Shown one piece after another: positions 33,010 to 41,563 of a stretch of 54,918 nt of DNA. The stretch is from a virus, in IMG/VR virus record IMGVR_UViG_3300035234_000017, positions 1 to 54,918 of that record, one strand, 5' to 3'. The notes beneath the pieces are model-generated. The model saw only the letters and a program-made list of their open reading frames with translations. It did no database searches and had not been told where the DNA came from. A program made the translations under genes and the position numbers. The stretch's first letter is position 1, and every line of letters begins with the position of its first letter.

Positions 33010-33766
33010 AATCTCTTACCACCTTCTTCATAGTTAATGCTTCCCACGAAATAGGATACAACGCCCCTAATATTCTATTCCACTCATCAGAAAGTTCACG
33101 TATCTCCAATTGAGCCGTAGAACTTTTTCTTAAATTATATGCCCTTGCCCAAGCATATAAAGACCCTGTTACAAAATATTCAGTCATCATAGACTGTGGT
33201 AGAACCATTCTAGCTTGTTCTGGACACACACCCGACTCAATCATCTCCGTATATAATCTAGTTGATTGAGTAATATGACTCATATATGCGTCTTCTAATA
33301 AAGGAGAAGTTAGTCCATTCATGAATGGTTCTTTGAAATGAGTGACAAAATCTGTATCAGAAGAACCCTGTTTAACCTTCTCTGGACGTGTTCTCCACCC
33401 ATTAGTTTCTGGTACATGAAAATCTGGAGTATCTGATACATATCGTCTTGACACTTCATTATAACTAAACCCCACAACATGCTTAAATCTCTGTCTAGCA
33501 ACAAAAATAGGCACTTTCTCACGTAACGTAACCATTTCATGTGTAAATGGTGTGAAGTGGTTATGTTTGGCCAAATACCTAATCAACTTTTTATCACCAT
33601 CTTTAACATTAGGAATAAATGCGTGTAATGTACACTCTCCATCTTCATCCACGTGTTCTACAATTTCATCAAAGCCAACCCCCTCAGAAAACTTAGCAAA
33701 TGAAACACGAGCAGAATTAACTACTGTAATATCATCACCCATATGATTAACATATTCTACCTTCAT
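33002..33766 (-). CDS. thyX: Flavin-dependent thymidylate synthase
   Basis: Makes dTMP from dUMP using FAD, NADPH and methylene-THF. The 254 aa contain the ThyX signature as RQRFKHVVGFSYNEVSRRY (usual RHRxxSxNExSxRY), with the first His replaced by Gln and VGF before the motif serine position read as SYNE. The C-terminal QLEIRELSDEWNRILGALYP is also typical. It lies with dut and grx-nrdB in the dNTP block. ThyX releases THF rather than DHF, which fits the degenerate DHFR in this genome. Confidence 0.93.
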   Translation of the reverse strand: MKVEYVNHMGDDITVVNSARVSFAKFSEGVGFDEIVEHVDEDGECTLHAFIPNVKDGDKKLIRYLAKHNHFTPFTHEMVTLREKVPIFVARQRFKHVVGFSYNEVSRRYVSDTPDFHVPETNGWRTRPEKVKQGSSDTDFVTHFKEPFMNGLTSPLLEDAYMSHITQSTRLYTEMIESGVCPEQARMVLPQSMMTEYFVTGSLYAWARAYNLRKSSTAQLEIRELSDEWNRILGALYPISWEALTMKKVVRDYE

Positions 33767-33775
33767 ATATACCCC

Positions 33776-34183
33776 TCATAACCTATTTAAATGTGACTTC
33801 CTAACCTTAACCATTATCCAAGAATTGTAATATTCATCAGATTCTAATACTTTATAATCAAATTGATACTTAGCCTCAAAATACGCACATTCCGACTTAG
33901 TTTTACACAACCTCAATATCTTCCTATCAAACTGTTCAGCCCCAATTTTATTCAAATCTTCTAATAATAATTCAGAAGAACCATAGTAATCTTGCCAATC
34001 AGATTCTACCTTCTTCTTCTTTCTCTTTTTATTCTTTTGATATGACTTAACTGACCAAAAGAATTTCTTACCTATATACTTCTTACCATTATCTTTATTA
34101 GTTATTTCATATACAAACCCATATAAAAGTTTTGGATCTAAATTCTTGGGTACATATACCTTATTCCTATACATCCATGTCAT
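33776..34183 (-). CDS. GIY-YIG-type endonuclease-like protein
   Basis: A 135-aa protein from the ATG at 34183, chosen because AAGGA lies 7 nt upstream. YGFVYEITNKDNGKKYIGKKFFW gives the GIY-YIG core (here YGFVY...KYIGKK), followed by a Lys-rich stretch, SDWQDYYGSSELL and a conserved Glu in CAYFEAKYQFDYKVL. This resembles Seg-like phage enzymes. It could be a homing or stand-alone nuclease. The basic insert (about 50-60) may bind DNA. Confidence 0.7.
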   Translation of the reverse strand: MTWMYRNKVYVPKNLDPKLLYGFVYEITNKDNGKKYIGKKFFWSVKSYQKNKKRKKKKVESDWQDYYGSSELLLEDLNKIGAEQFDRKILRLCKTKSECAYFEAKYQFDYKVLESDEYYNSWIMVKVRKSHLNRL

Positions 34184-34198
34184 ACACACATCCTTATA

Positions 34199-34804
34199 TT
34201 ACAAAATAATATCCCTCCAATCCTTATCATCAATATGTTCAATACTTCTTAATGATATAGGACCAAAATCAGACCTACTAATTAAATCATATGCTTCAAA
34301 TACAAATGCCCTATTATTTACCCTAGAAAATCCATTTATTCCAGTTTTACCAAACTTAGGTTTGCCCAACTTTTCTTTAACACCAACCCTACCAAATCCC
34401 GGCCAACTGTTCGCACACATATTAGTAGATACCGCATAATAATCAGACTCCTTTTCTGCATACGTTATTGCATCCTGTTCAAAATCCTTTCCAAGTTCAA
34501 TAAGATCTTTTAATAACTTACCAGAATCCTTAAGGTCAACAACATAATATGATGCCTCTGATACCTCTTTACCACCATTCTCAATCCAAGAACCCTTTAT
34601 TTTAGTAATACCATATCCACGTTTTAATAACTTAGAACGTAAAATACTATTCTTACCAATGTTCTGTTTCTTTGTATACTTAACACCATCACCACATTCA
34701 GCAGTATCTCTAAATGCCGTAATAGTACCAGTATCGTGTTCTATCCACGACGACCTAATACGATTCAGTGTCGATTCCGATAGAATCTTTGTTATAGTAC
34801 TCAT
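34199..34804 (-). CDS. Conserved T4-like hypothetical protein (DUF3293-like)
   Basis: 201 aa. The block NSILRSKLLKRGYGITKIKGSWIENGGKEVSEASYYVVD, followed by a helix and DFEQDAITYAEK, has the outline of DUF3293-like proteins ('LRxxLxxxGYGxxKVxGxxxEN..E.S..V') found in T4-like phages and bacteria. No catalytic motif is evident. It lies 9 bp after grx-nrdB. Confidence 0.5.
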   Translation of the reverse strand: MSTITKILSESTLNRIRSSWIEHDTGTITAFRDTAECGDGVKYTKKQNIGKNSILRSKLLKRGYGITKIKGSWIENGGKEVSEASYYVVDLKDSGKLLKDLIELGKDFEQDAITYAEKESDYYAVSTNMCANSWPGFGRVGVKEKLGKPKFGKTGINGFSRVNNRAFVFEAYDLISRSDFGPISLRSIEHIDDKDWRDIIL

Positions 34805-34813
34805 AAATTTCCC

Positions 34814-36007
34814 CTAATATACATCCGACCAATCTCCCTTTAAACCACCAACTTCATATTCTGTAACCCGATTCTCAAAAAAGTTAGTATGGTCGGGTGC
34901 ATTTAATACCCAATCTAACCACGGTAACGGATTCTCTTTAACTCTATAATTAGGTTTGAATCCTAATTGTAATAATCTTCTATCAGCAATATATCTGATA
35001 TATTGTTTAACATCATCTTTATCTAAATCTTCTATAATAGAGTCTCCATATGCAAGATCTATAAATTTATCTTCTAACTTAACAACTTTACGTAACATAC
35101 TATATATGTCTTTCTTAAAATCATCAGTAACAATTCTAGGATGTTCTTCACAAAACTTCTTAAAAATTTGAGTCATACCATCAACATGCATACTTTCATC
35201 ACGAATAGACCATTCTACAACTTTACACATTCCTTTCATTTTACCAAATCTTTGAAAATTTAATAACATTACAAATGAAGCAAATAATGAGATACCTTCA
35301 GAAAATACAGACTTAGAAATAGCAAATGCCAAATTAGAATAGTTAGAGTTATCATTATCTCGCATAAACTCAACTTTATTAGACATTTCTTTATATTCTA
35401 AAAATGCATGAAACTCTGATTCAGGCAATCCTAATGTGTCATTCAATAAAGCATATGCTCTTTGATGTATGCCTTCTCTAGCCGCAAACGAACCGAGCAT
35501 GTTACGTATCTCGTTATTCTTTAATTTAGGAATAAAAAAATCATAATAATTTTGTCCAACCGCAACATCAGATTGAGTAAATAACCTTAATACTTGAGTA
35601 ATATAATTCCTTTCAGACTCCGATAATTTACCATTCTTCCAATCAGCAACATCATCAGATAAATCAATCTCATCTTCAATCCAATGTGCCTGTTCATGTC
35701 TTTTTGTCAATTCAACCGCCCACGGATACCTAAATGGTTTATATGTTTCTGATGGTGTAGTCATATTGACAGGAGTATCAAATAAAAATTTCTCTTTATT
35801 TTTCATCAGGGTATCATAGTTACCAAAATACTCACCATCCACAACAATTTGAGGTACAGTTCTTTGATTCAACTTTGCAAAATCGTTCCAAACATCCTCA
35901 CCTGACTGTATATCTCTTTCCGTATACGTAACATCGTGTTTATCAAACCATTGTTTTACATTCAAACAAAATGAACAAGACCCCTGTGAATATACTACTA
36001 TTTCCAT
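34814..36007 (-). CDS. nrdB: Glutaredoxin-NrdB fusion (class Ia RNR beta subunit)
   Basis: A 397-aa fusion. Residues 1-77 are a glutaredoxin with CSFC (Cys11, Cys14), TVPQIVVDGEYFG and a terminal helix. From about 90 the RNR small subunit follows: EDEIDLSDDVADW (metal acid), AREGIHQRAYALL (Glu and His ligands plus the radical Tyr), SEGISLFASF and IRDESMHVDGM (remaining Glu/His ligands). It generates the tyrosyl radical for NrdA, and the attached glutaredoxin can re-reduce NrdA's C-terminal cysteines. Only the C-terminal tail (EYEVGGLKGDWSDVY) contacts NrdA. Grx-NrdB fusions are known but uncommon. Confidence 0.94.
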   Translation of the reverse strand: MEIVVYSQGSCSFCLNVKQWFDKHDVTYTERDIQSGEDVWNDFAKLNQRTVPQIVVDGEYFGNYDTLMKNKEKFLFDTPVNMTTPSETYKPFRYPWAVELTKRHEQAHWIEDEIDLSDDVADWKNGKLSESERNYITQVLRLFTQSDVAVGQNYYDFFIPKLKNNEIRNMLGSFAAREGIHQRAYALLNDTLGLPESEFHAFLEYKEMSNKVEFMRDNDNSNYSNLAFAISKSVFSEGISLFASFVMLLNFQRFGKMKGMCKVVEWSIRDESMHVDGMTQIFKKFCEEHPRIVTDDFKKDIYSMLRKVVKLEDKFIDLAYGDSIIEDLDKDDVKQYIRYIADRRLLQLGFKPNYRVKENPLPWLDWVLNAPDHTNFFENRVTEYEVGGLKGDWSDVY

Positions 36008-36041
36008 TTATTCCTCCATTTATAAAAAACTTTCCAAATCA

Positions 36042-36320
36042 TCACAATACAGTATCATCACCACCATCCTTACTTGGGAAAAAATCATTTACTTGATGAC
36101 CTTTAAATTTAATAGTATCAGGATTTTCAAAACACGACTCATAACCCTTCCACAACGATTCCATCCTTAACTCAAATAATTTGGATACTGCAACAATATC
36201 TTCACGTTCTGAACTAACTCTCATTTTTTTAATAATTAATTCTAAATCATCAGAAAATCCCCACACCTTCATTATTAATTGATCTAACTCATACAACCTA
36301 TCTATTTTATCTTTCTTCAT
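36042..36320 (-). CDS. Conserved T4-like hypothetical protein
   Basis: A 92-aa helical protein (LDQLIMKVWGFSDDLELIIK, AVSKLFELRMESLWKGYESC) with the spacing of an uncharacterised helical family of T4-like marine phages. It overlaps the upstream 81-aa gene by 4 bp. Function unknown. Confidence 0.5.
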   Translation of the reverse strand: MKKDKIDRLYELDQLIMKVWGFSDDLELIIKKMRVSSEREDIVAVSKLFELRMESLWKGYESCFENPDTIKFKGHQVNDFFPSKDGGDDTVL

Positions 36321-36562
36321 AATCTACCTCTATACTTGTTATACATCCCCATATAATAATTATAACACATAGCAGAACAATACATATTTTCACACTTTTC
36401 TATCCACTCATCACTAGGATATCCATCATCATAATATACCGCCAATGGTCTATACACAGGAGCATTTATATCAAAAAAGGCATACTTCCCATTTACTCGT
36501 TGTAATTCTGGTATATTAATAAGTCCAACAGACACCCTCTTTATCACATATAAATTTTTCAT
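36317..36562 (-). CDS. Small Cys/Tyr-rich protein
   Basis: An 81-aa protein from MKNLYVIKRV at 36562. A longer 124-aa reading is rejected because its extra N-terminus overlaps another gene (36591-36755) out of frame. The C-terminus CENMYCSAMCYNYYMGMYNK has three cysteines and many tyrosines, possibly metal-binding. No good ribosome-binding site is seen. Unknown. Confidence 0.5.
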   Translation of the reverse strand: MKNLYVIKRVSVGLINIPELQRVNGKYAFFDINAPVYRPLAVYYDDGYPSDEWIEKCENMYCSAMCYNYYMGMYNKYRGRL

Positions 36563-36590
36563 CAGTCGACTCGCACCAACAGATGTTGCA

Positions 36591-36755
36591 TCACACATCT
36601 GCACACACAGGTACAAGTGAACACACCCACCTAATACCATATCTATCAAATGAAACCTTATAGATATTAAACACATTACGCACATTAACATCTAATACAA
36701 TACCATATCCATATCTTCCAGATATAACACCATCTCCACTACATATTTCTCTCAT
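36591..36755 (-). CDS. Small SH3-like protein
   Basis: A 54-aa frame (MREICSGDGVISGRYGYGIV...) with AGGGA before the ATG. GRYGYGIVLDVNVRN and YKVSFDRYGIRWV look like beta strands of a small barrel, as in phage SH3-like proteins that begin xGxGxVxxV. It lies between the tRNA and the Cys/Tyr-rich gene. Confidence 0.5.
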   Translation of the reverse strand: MREICSGDGVISGRYGYGIVLDVNVRNVFNIYKVSFDRYGIRWVCSLVPVCADV

Positions 36756-36774
36756 AACTATTCCCTACTAAAAT

Positions 36775-36850
36775 TGGTGGGTCTGGTAGGACTCGAACCT
36801 ACACTCGGCCGATTATGAGTCGGATGCATTAACCATTATGCTACAGACCC
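36775..36850 (-). tRNA. tRNA with anticodon CAU (elongator Met or Ile2)
   Basis: A 76-nt cloverleaf with encoded CCA. The acceptor GGGTCTG/CAGACCC pairs fully. The D-arm contains AGCATAATGGTTAATGC, the anticodon loop CTCATAA has CAT at 36815-36817, and the T-arm is GTAGG/TTCGAGT/CCTAC. Stem CCGA/TCGG around CTCATAA resembles bacterial tRNA-Ile2, which reads AUA after lysidine modification. AUA is very frequent in this AT-rich genome, so Ile2 is attractive, but Met cannot be excluded. Confidence 0.95.
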
Positions 36851-36856
36851 CATTCT

Positions 36857-36958
36857 TTAAAACAAATGATAAGCAAAATATATTCCTGTCACAACCAAAT
36901 GAAATAAAACTAAATTCGGTTCAAACGTTATTTTTCTATCTATTAAATTAATTAACAT
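36857..36958 (-). CDS. 33-aa membrane peptide
   Basis: MLINLIDRKITFEPNLVLFH then a short hydrophobic end (LVVTGIYFAYHLF). It fits exactly between the Gly-zipper gene and the tRNA. Too short to classify; it may be fortuitous. Confidence 0.35.
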   Translation of the reverse strand: MLINLIDRKITFEPNLVLFHLVVTGIYFAYHLF

Positions 36959-36963
36959 GTTTT

Positions 36964-37455
36964 TTATCTCAACAAACGATAAGAACGATTAATATTAACC
37001 CTGACACTTTTTCCTGGATCATAACTTAAAACAGATGACATAAGATTACCATCAACTTTATACGACACACTATAACCACTAACATATTGCTCTGTATGCG
37101 TATTTTCTTCAATAACACAATCATTCACATACTGTTTTTTTGATTTATAACTATCTTCAATACTAGAACCAATCATAGCACCAGCGGCAGTACCAAGCAT
37201 TCTATTAACAGTAGAACCTGTTAGTTTTCTAGTAATAACGTGTCCAGCAAAAGCACCAACAACCCCACCAAGCAAATTAGAGGAATTAGAATCAACATAT
37301 ACCTCACGTTTAACACATGTTCTAGTTGGTGTATCATACACCACTCTGTTATTATATATAGGAGTTGACGATATAACTGGAACCGTAACCACCTCGGCAT
37401 ATGCATTAGTTGTTAACATTAATGCCGTTAATAACAATAATTTACCACTTTTCAT
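36964..37455 (-). CDS. Glycine-zipper outer-membrane-associated protein
   Basis: A 163-aa exported protein. The signal peptide is MKSGKLLLLTALMLTTNAYA. Residues about 60-98 (LLGGVVGAFAGHVITRKLTG, LGTAAGAMIGSSIED) form a Glycine-zipper-2TM pair as in SlyB/RcsF-associated lipoproteins, but there is no lipobox. Two outer regions contain cysteines (RTCVKREV, NDCVIEE). First gene behind the promoter at 37489-37517. Probably inserts in or coats the host envelope; purpose unknown. Confidence 0.75.
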   Translation of the reverse strand: MKSGKLLLLTALMLTTNAYAEVVTVPVISSTPIYNNRVVYDTPTRTCVKREVYVDSNSSNLLGGVVGAFAGHVITRKLTGSTVNRMLGTAAGAMIGSSIEDSYKSKKQYVNDCVIEENTHTEQYVSGYSVSYKVDGNLMSSVLSYDPGKSVRVNINRSYRLLR

Positions 37456-37488
37456 GACTTTACTCCAATATTTTTAACTAATATATAT

Positions 37489-37517
37489 ATAATAACACAA
37501 AAACAACTATAAGTCAA
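37489..37517 (-). promoter_or_regulatory. Sigma70-like promoter for the Gly-zipper/tRNA/nrdB unit
   Basis: Minus strand: TTGACT (37512-37517), 17-bp spacer, TATTAT (37489-37494). The weakest of the set (one mismatch in each box). The -35 box overlaps the 3' end of the acyltransferase gene. Confidence 0.65.
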
Positions 37518-39789
37518 GTCTTTTTTCAATAAAAATTGAAATTCTTTCCCATATTAAATCAGAATTATTATACAGTATACCATGACAATCAGAACCAATA
37601 ATATGCATTTCCTTATCGATGGAAGATATATTATTATATATATAATCAGCCCCACTAACGGAAACTAATGAATCATCTTTAGAAAATATAATCAACATGG
37701 GAACTGTTACATTAGCTAATGTACTCTTAATACTTTTAACCAATCTCCCTACCTCATATATACTAAACGTTGGTATTATCCAATAATTAATATGTTCATT
37801 CTCAGGAATATTCTTAAAAAATGCTTTAACTCCATTACCTGATAATAATATACTAACAACCTTATTAATACCGTTGATTATGGGTACAAACTTAATTCTA
37901 GTATCATTATAAAAAATAGGAGCAGATATAACAACTATGGATTTAACCCTAGAGTCATGTATAAATTCGTTACGTAATGCAATTGCACCACCAGTAGAAA
38001 ACCCGATAATCACAATATTTTTAGACAACATACAAGCCATGTCAAAATAACTATAAACCGAATTTATCCAATCATTATAATCATATTGCATCAAATCATA
38101 GGGTGACGTACCATGACCAACTATTCTAGCACCAACAACAGTATAACCAATATCACACAAATAATCACCAAACCCCCTAACTTCTGCCGGAGATGATAAT
38201 AATCCATGGATTAACAATATTACTACACCGTTAGACTTTTTAGGGAATAAAATAAAAGGATTATTATTAGAAGTATTAATATCAGAAAATTTAGAATTAT
38301 ATTTATCATTCCTATATAATTTCTTATCATATGTTAACGATAGTTTCTGATCATCTAATAAATGTAATACTATATCTTTATTAGTGACCTTATGCATACC
38401 ACTAATAACACCTTTAACCACTTCACCAACCAAAGAAATCGGCTGTATCTCGTTATAATATACAACTAATAAATTCTCAACTCTAACTGTCAAAGGATCA
38501 ACATTAGAATTAAACTTACTAGATAAATATATAGTATTAGTCCCTATAACCAATACACCTTGTTTCTCAAGAGACTCAATATATTTTAATATATCTACAT
38601 TATTACCACTTAATATATCACTATAAAGTCGAGGCGTTAATAACCCACGATGTAATCTAATTTCAGGTTTATATTGTAATGTCTTTAACACCAAATATAA
38701 TTCTTTATATAATTGATCTTTAGAAACAGATACTATATTTTGTTTGAATCTATACATCAATAAACAAGATGTCAGATGGCTTAAATTAATAGTAACATAA
38801 GAATAAATACTTTTAGTGTAAAAGTCACGTGTAACATTAGAACACTTTATGAGATGTTTATGCAACATCTCACCTTTCCAAGACTTATCAACACTACCAA
38901 TAGAAAACACATCATCTAAGGATTTTATAGAATCAGTAAATGTTTCAGTTAAAGATGACTTCCATGAATGCCAAATACCGGAGGTAGATATCACTTTACT
39001 CATAACAACATCCATATCAGTATCTTTAGTAATTAAATTCCCCTCAACTATCAATTCTTCTGTTTGTCGTAATGTAAGTCCATTAGAAATATATTCAACA
39101 GCCTTCAATAAAACATTATCAGTCGCACGTAAAGGATAAAACGTTATATTAGATGCAACTATATTAGTAGGTATTTCTACTGCTGCCAATAACTCATCCA
39201 AACTATGAAAATCTAATTCCTTTTGCCACATTAATAATCTATCCATATCCATATCTCTATGAGCATTACGAACTATGAACTTAAACACCTCCAACCCATG
39301 TGACAAAACAGCTGCACCAGTATGTTGTTTCCGTACTTTCATGGTTGTTTGACATAACATATTATAATGTCCTTCATCATCAACAACCCGATGATCCTTT
39401 ACCATCCCACCTTCAGGGAAAATAACAACTTTATGTCCGTGTAATATTTGTTTTGCTAAAATAGGAAATAATCTAGGGTGATTATGTGGGATAACCCCCA
39501 ACTTACTTAAATACGATGACAATATACCATCATTTTTAAAAAATTCACCAGAACCAACAGAATAACAATAACTACCATTTTCTTCATGTATCAAATATTG
39601 AGGAATAAATGTTTCTATACGAGAAAAATGATTAAATACAAATATACTACCATCATTAATATTAATATCAGAATGAATATTAATATTAATTCTTAATAGT
39701 CTTTTCAAAATTCTAAATGCACGTATAGATAATCTATACATACGTTTGTCTATATCAACCCAATCATGATTATACTTAGAAAGTTTCAT
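37507..39789 (-). CDS. Acyltransferase (LPLAT)-alpha/beta hydrolase fusion
   Basis: A 760-aa, two-enzyme fusion. The N-terminal PlsC/LPLAT-like domain has IFVFNHFSRIETF (HxxxxE, His54/Glu59, where most have HxxxxD) and VIFPEGGMVKD (about 122-131), with a helical middle region. The C-terminal part (from about 520) is a carboxylesterase/monoacylglycerol-lipase-like hydrolase: ILLIHGLLSSP oxyanion strand, IIGFSTGGAI with Ser598, SKDDSLV with Asp705, SDCHGIL with His736. Together these could remodel glycerolipids or acyl carriers. It overlaps the methyltransferase stop (ATGA), sharing its promoter. Substrates are unknown; the lipid theme fits the fad genes. Confidence 0.85.
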   Translation of the reverse strand: MKLSKYNHDWVDIDKRMYRLSIRAFRILKRLLRININIHSDININDGSIFVFNHFSRIETFIPQYLIHEENGSYCYSVGSGEFFKNDGILSSYLSKLGVIPHNHPRLFPILAKQILHGHKVVIFPEGGMVKDHRVVDDEGHYNMLCQTTMKVRKQHTGAAVLSHGLEVFKFIVRNAHRDMDMDRLLMWQKELDFHSLDELLAAVEIPTNIVASNITFYPLRATDNVLLKAVEYISNGLTLRQTEELIVEGNLITKDTDMDVVMSKVISTSGIWHSWKSSLTETFTDSIKSLDDVFSIGSVDKSWKGEMLHKHLIKCSNVTRDFYTKSIYSYVTINLSHLTSCLLMYRFKQNIVSVSKDQLYKELYLVLKTLQYKPEIRLHRGLLTPRLYSDILSGNNVDILKYIESLEKQGVLVIGTNTIYLSSKFNSNVDPLTVRVENLLVVYYNEIQPISLVGEVVKGVISGMHKVTNKDIVLHLLDDQKLSLTYDKKLYRNDKYNSKFSDINTSNNNPFILFPKKSNGVVILLIHGLLSSPAEVRGFGDYLCDIGYTVVGARIVGHGTSPYDLMQYDYNDWINSVYSYFDMACMLSKNIVIIGFSTGGAIALRNEFIHDSRVKSIVVISAPIFYNDTRIKFVPIINGINKVVSILLSGNGVKAFFKNIPENEHINYWIIPTFSIYEVGRLVKSIKSTLANVTVPMLIIFSKDDSLVSVSGADYIYNNISSIDKEMHIIGSDCHGILYNNSDLIWERISIFIEKRLDL

Positions 39790-40772
39790 AACATTAAAAA
39801 ACTATCAAGTGTTGGGATATTCTTACGTTCAATCTCAATATTAACATTCTCTTCAGTTATCTTAAAAAACTGTTCTGATGCTTCAAATCCAATATACTTT
39901 CTACCAAGTTGTGATGCTCTAACTAAGGTAGTTCCTGTGCCAGAAAAGGGGTCAAGAACAACACCACCTACTGGACAACCAGCAATTATAGGTTTATCAA
40001 TTAATTCTGAATTATATGAAGCAAGGTGTGAAGAACGATTACCCTTTATTGTAATGTTCCAAAAATCGGCAACATCACCCGGGTTCTTTCCTTTAGTATT
40101 GTAATCAGAAGATCGTGGTCGTTTATTACGTGTCTTACCAACGCCACCATTAGTTCCTATATGCTTATCAACAGTAGATGATGGACTATTAAAATTATTA
40201 CGTTCAGATTCCACTTTTAAATACATATGCTCATCACGAATAGAATCAAGGTCAAAATAATAACCTTTAGGTTTCTTCGTCATTAAAAAGATATATTCGT
40301 GTTTCTTTGAGAATCTATCACGAACCGATTCAGGCATACCATTTCTCTTTGCCCAGATTATATCATTACGAATAGTCCATCCACGGTCATAACAACCAAT
40401 AGCAAATCTATGAGGAATCAATAATAAACTTTTAGGTTTCAAATCAGATGGTTGGTTAATCTTCATACCACCCAAATAATCACCAGTTCTACTTCCAGTA
40501 TGACCAGTATTAAGTCCACCAGATTTAGTAGAATATGTATCACCAAGATTGATCCATACAGTACCAGTATCTTTTAAAACTCTATGAATTTCATCCATCA
40601 TTTCCCATAAATGTTCAAGATATTCTTGGAATGTGGGTTCTAATCCCCACTGACCATCAAACCCATAATCCCTTAATTGCCAATATGGCGGTGACGTAAT
40701 GACACAATCAATAGAATTATCATCTAACTTTTTGAAACCTTCCATGATGTCACAATTATATATTTTATCCAA
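39786..40772 (-). CDS. DNA methyltransferase, beta class (N4-C or N6-A)
   Basis: A 328-aa methyltransferase read from TTG at 40772. The GTGGGGGG run lies 5 nt upstream and the translation then opens DKIYNCDIMEGFKKLDDNSI, the usual start of this family; an upstream frame would include promoter DNA. VITSPPYWQLRDYG (about 25-38) is the catalytic SPPY motif and LDPFSGTGTTLVRASQLGRKYIG the AdoMet motif near the C-terminus, an order that defines the beta class. SPPYW favours N4-cytosine but does not prove it. No cognate restriction enzyme is adjacent. Confidence 0.9.
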   Translation of the reverse strand: MDKIYNCDIMEGFKKLDDNSIDCVITSPPYWQLRDYGFDGQWGLEPTFQEYLEHLWEMMDEIHRVLKDTGTVWINLGDTYSTKSGGLNTGHTGSRTGDYLGGMKINQPSDLKPKSLLLIPHRFAIGCYDRGWTIRNDIIWAKRNGMPESVRDRFSKKHEYIFLMTKKPKGYYFDLDSIRDEHMYLKVESERNNFNSPSSTVDKHIGTNGGVGKTRNKRPRSSDYNTKGKNPGDVADFWNITIKGNRSSHLASYNSELIDKPIIAGCPVGGVVLDPFSGTGTTLVRASQLGRKYIGFEASEQFFKITEENVNIEIERKNIPTLDSFLML

Positions 40773-40795
40773 ATTAAACCCCCCACTATATTCAT

Positions 40796-40824
40796 AGTAT
40801 ACCACACCACTAGCTAATTGTCAA
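40796..40824 (-). promoter_or_regulatory. Sigma70-like promoter for methyltransferase/acyltransferase
   Basis: Minus strand: TTGACA (40819-40824), 17-bp spacer, TATACT (40796-40801). It shares TTGACAATTAG with the 8.1 and 31.3 kb promoters. The -10 box is 24 bp before the TTG start, so the 5' UTR is short. Confidence 0.82.
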
Positions 40825-40829
40825 GATAT

Positions 40830-41555
40830 TTATTCGTTTTTGTCAATTGCATCTTGAAATGAAGGTCTATCTATACAACGATTAACATAAGATTGAAGAT
40901 GTGGGAAATCGTAGAGAAGTTCAGGGAACCAATTCAATGTAGAAGATACCATTATATCAACAACAGAAAATTCATGTCCTATCATATATGGACGTTGAGC
41001 CATCATTGGATTATTACCATGCATTGAGTTGTTTATAATTACTAATATTTTTTTATATCGTTCTAATGAATATTCAACAACCGACTGTCTACGTTTTTCT
41101 TTAGGCAACATCTTAGTATGTAAAAATAAATCTACTAATGGATACTCCATTGTAGATGTAACATAAAACATCCACTTCAAATATTCAGTTCTATATAAAC
41201 TAGACACATCAGGAGATAATCCAGATTCAGGATTCATATCACACAAATACATACAAATAGCACCAGCCTCCCACATCACATGATCATTATATTTTAATGT
41301 TGGAAGTGTACCACCGGGATTTAAATTTAAATATGACCTACTATGATTATCCATCAACTCAATCACATCCCCATTAGAATCCTTTAACTCGCCCCTGTCA
41401 CTTAGTGATTTCCTTGCCCTATCATGCCAAAGTAATTGTGATTGAATAGGAGTACGAATCAACTTATACTCAATACCCAATTCTTCTAACAACCATAAAG
41501 GTCTGAATGACCTTGTATCAACCCAATGATATAACTCAATAACATCTTTACTCAT
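40830..41555 (-). CDS. Glutathione S-transferase
   Basis: A 241-aa cytosolic GST from the ATG at 41555 (AGGAG upstream). ELYHWVDTRSFRPLWLLEELGIEYKL is the thioredoxin-like N-terminus with a Ser/Arg site, NPGGTLPTLKYNDHVMWEAGAICMYL carries the glutathione-binding cis-Pro and (E/S)-A pair, and HEFSVVDIMVSSTLNW is the conserved N-capping (S-x-x-D) box. Possible role: detoxify lipid peroxides or electrophiles produced by fatty-acid turnover. Specific substrate unknown. It is not obviously a standard T4-like gene. Confidence 0.88.
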   Translation of the reverse strand: MSKDVIELYHWVDTRSFRPLWLLEELGIEYKLIRTPIQSQLLWHDRARKSLSDRGELKDSNGDVIELMDNHSRSYLNLNPGGTLPTLKYNDHVMWEAGAICMYLCDMNPESGLSPDVSSLYRTEYLKWMFYVTSTMEYPLVDLFLHTKMLPKEKRRQSVVEYSLERYKKILVIINNSMHGNNPMMAQRPYMIGHEFSVVDIMVSSTLNWFPELLYDFPHLQSYVNRCIDRPSFQDAIDKNE

Positions 41556-41563
41556 ATTCACTC

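Noticed and set aside
36563-36691. N-terminal 43 residues of a longer 124-aa reading of the gene at 36317
   Set aside because: They overlap the better supported 54-aa gene at 36591-36755 out of frame and look like shadow coding; the start was moved to 36562.
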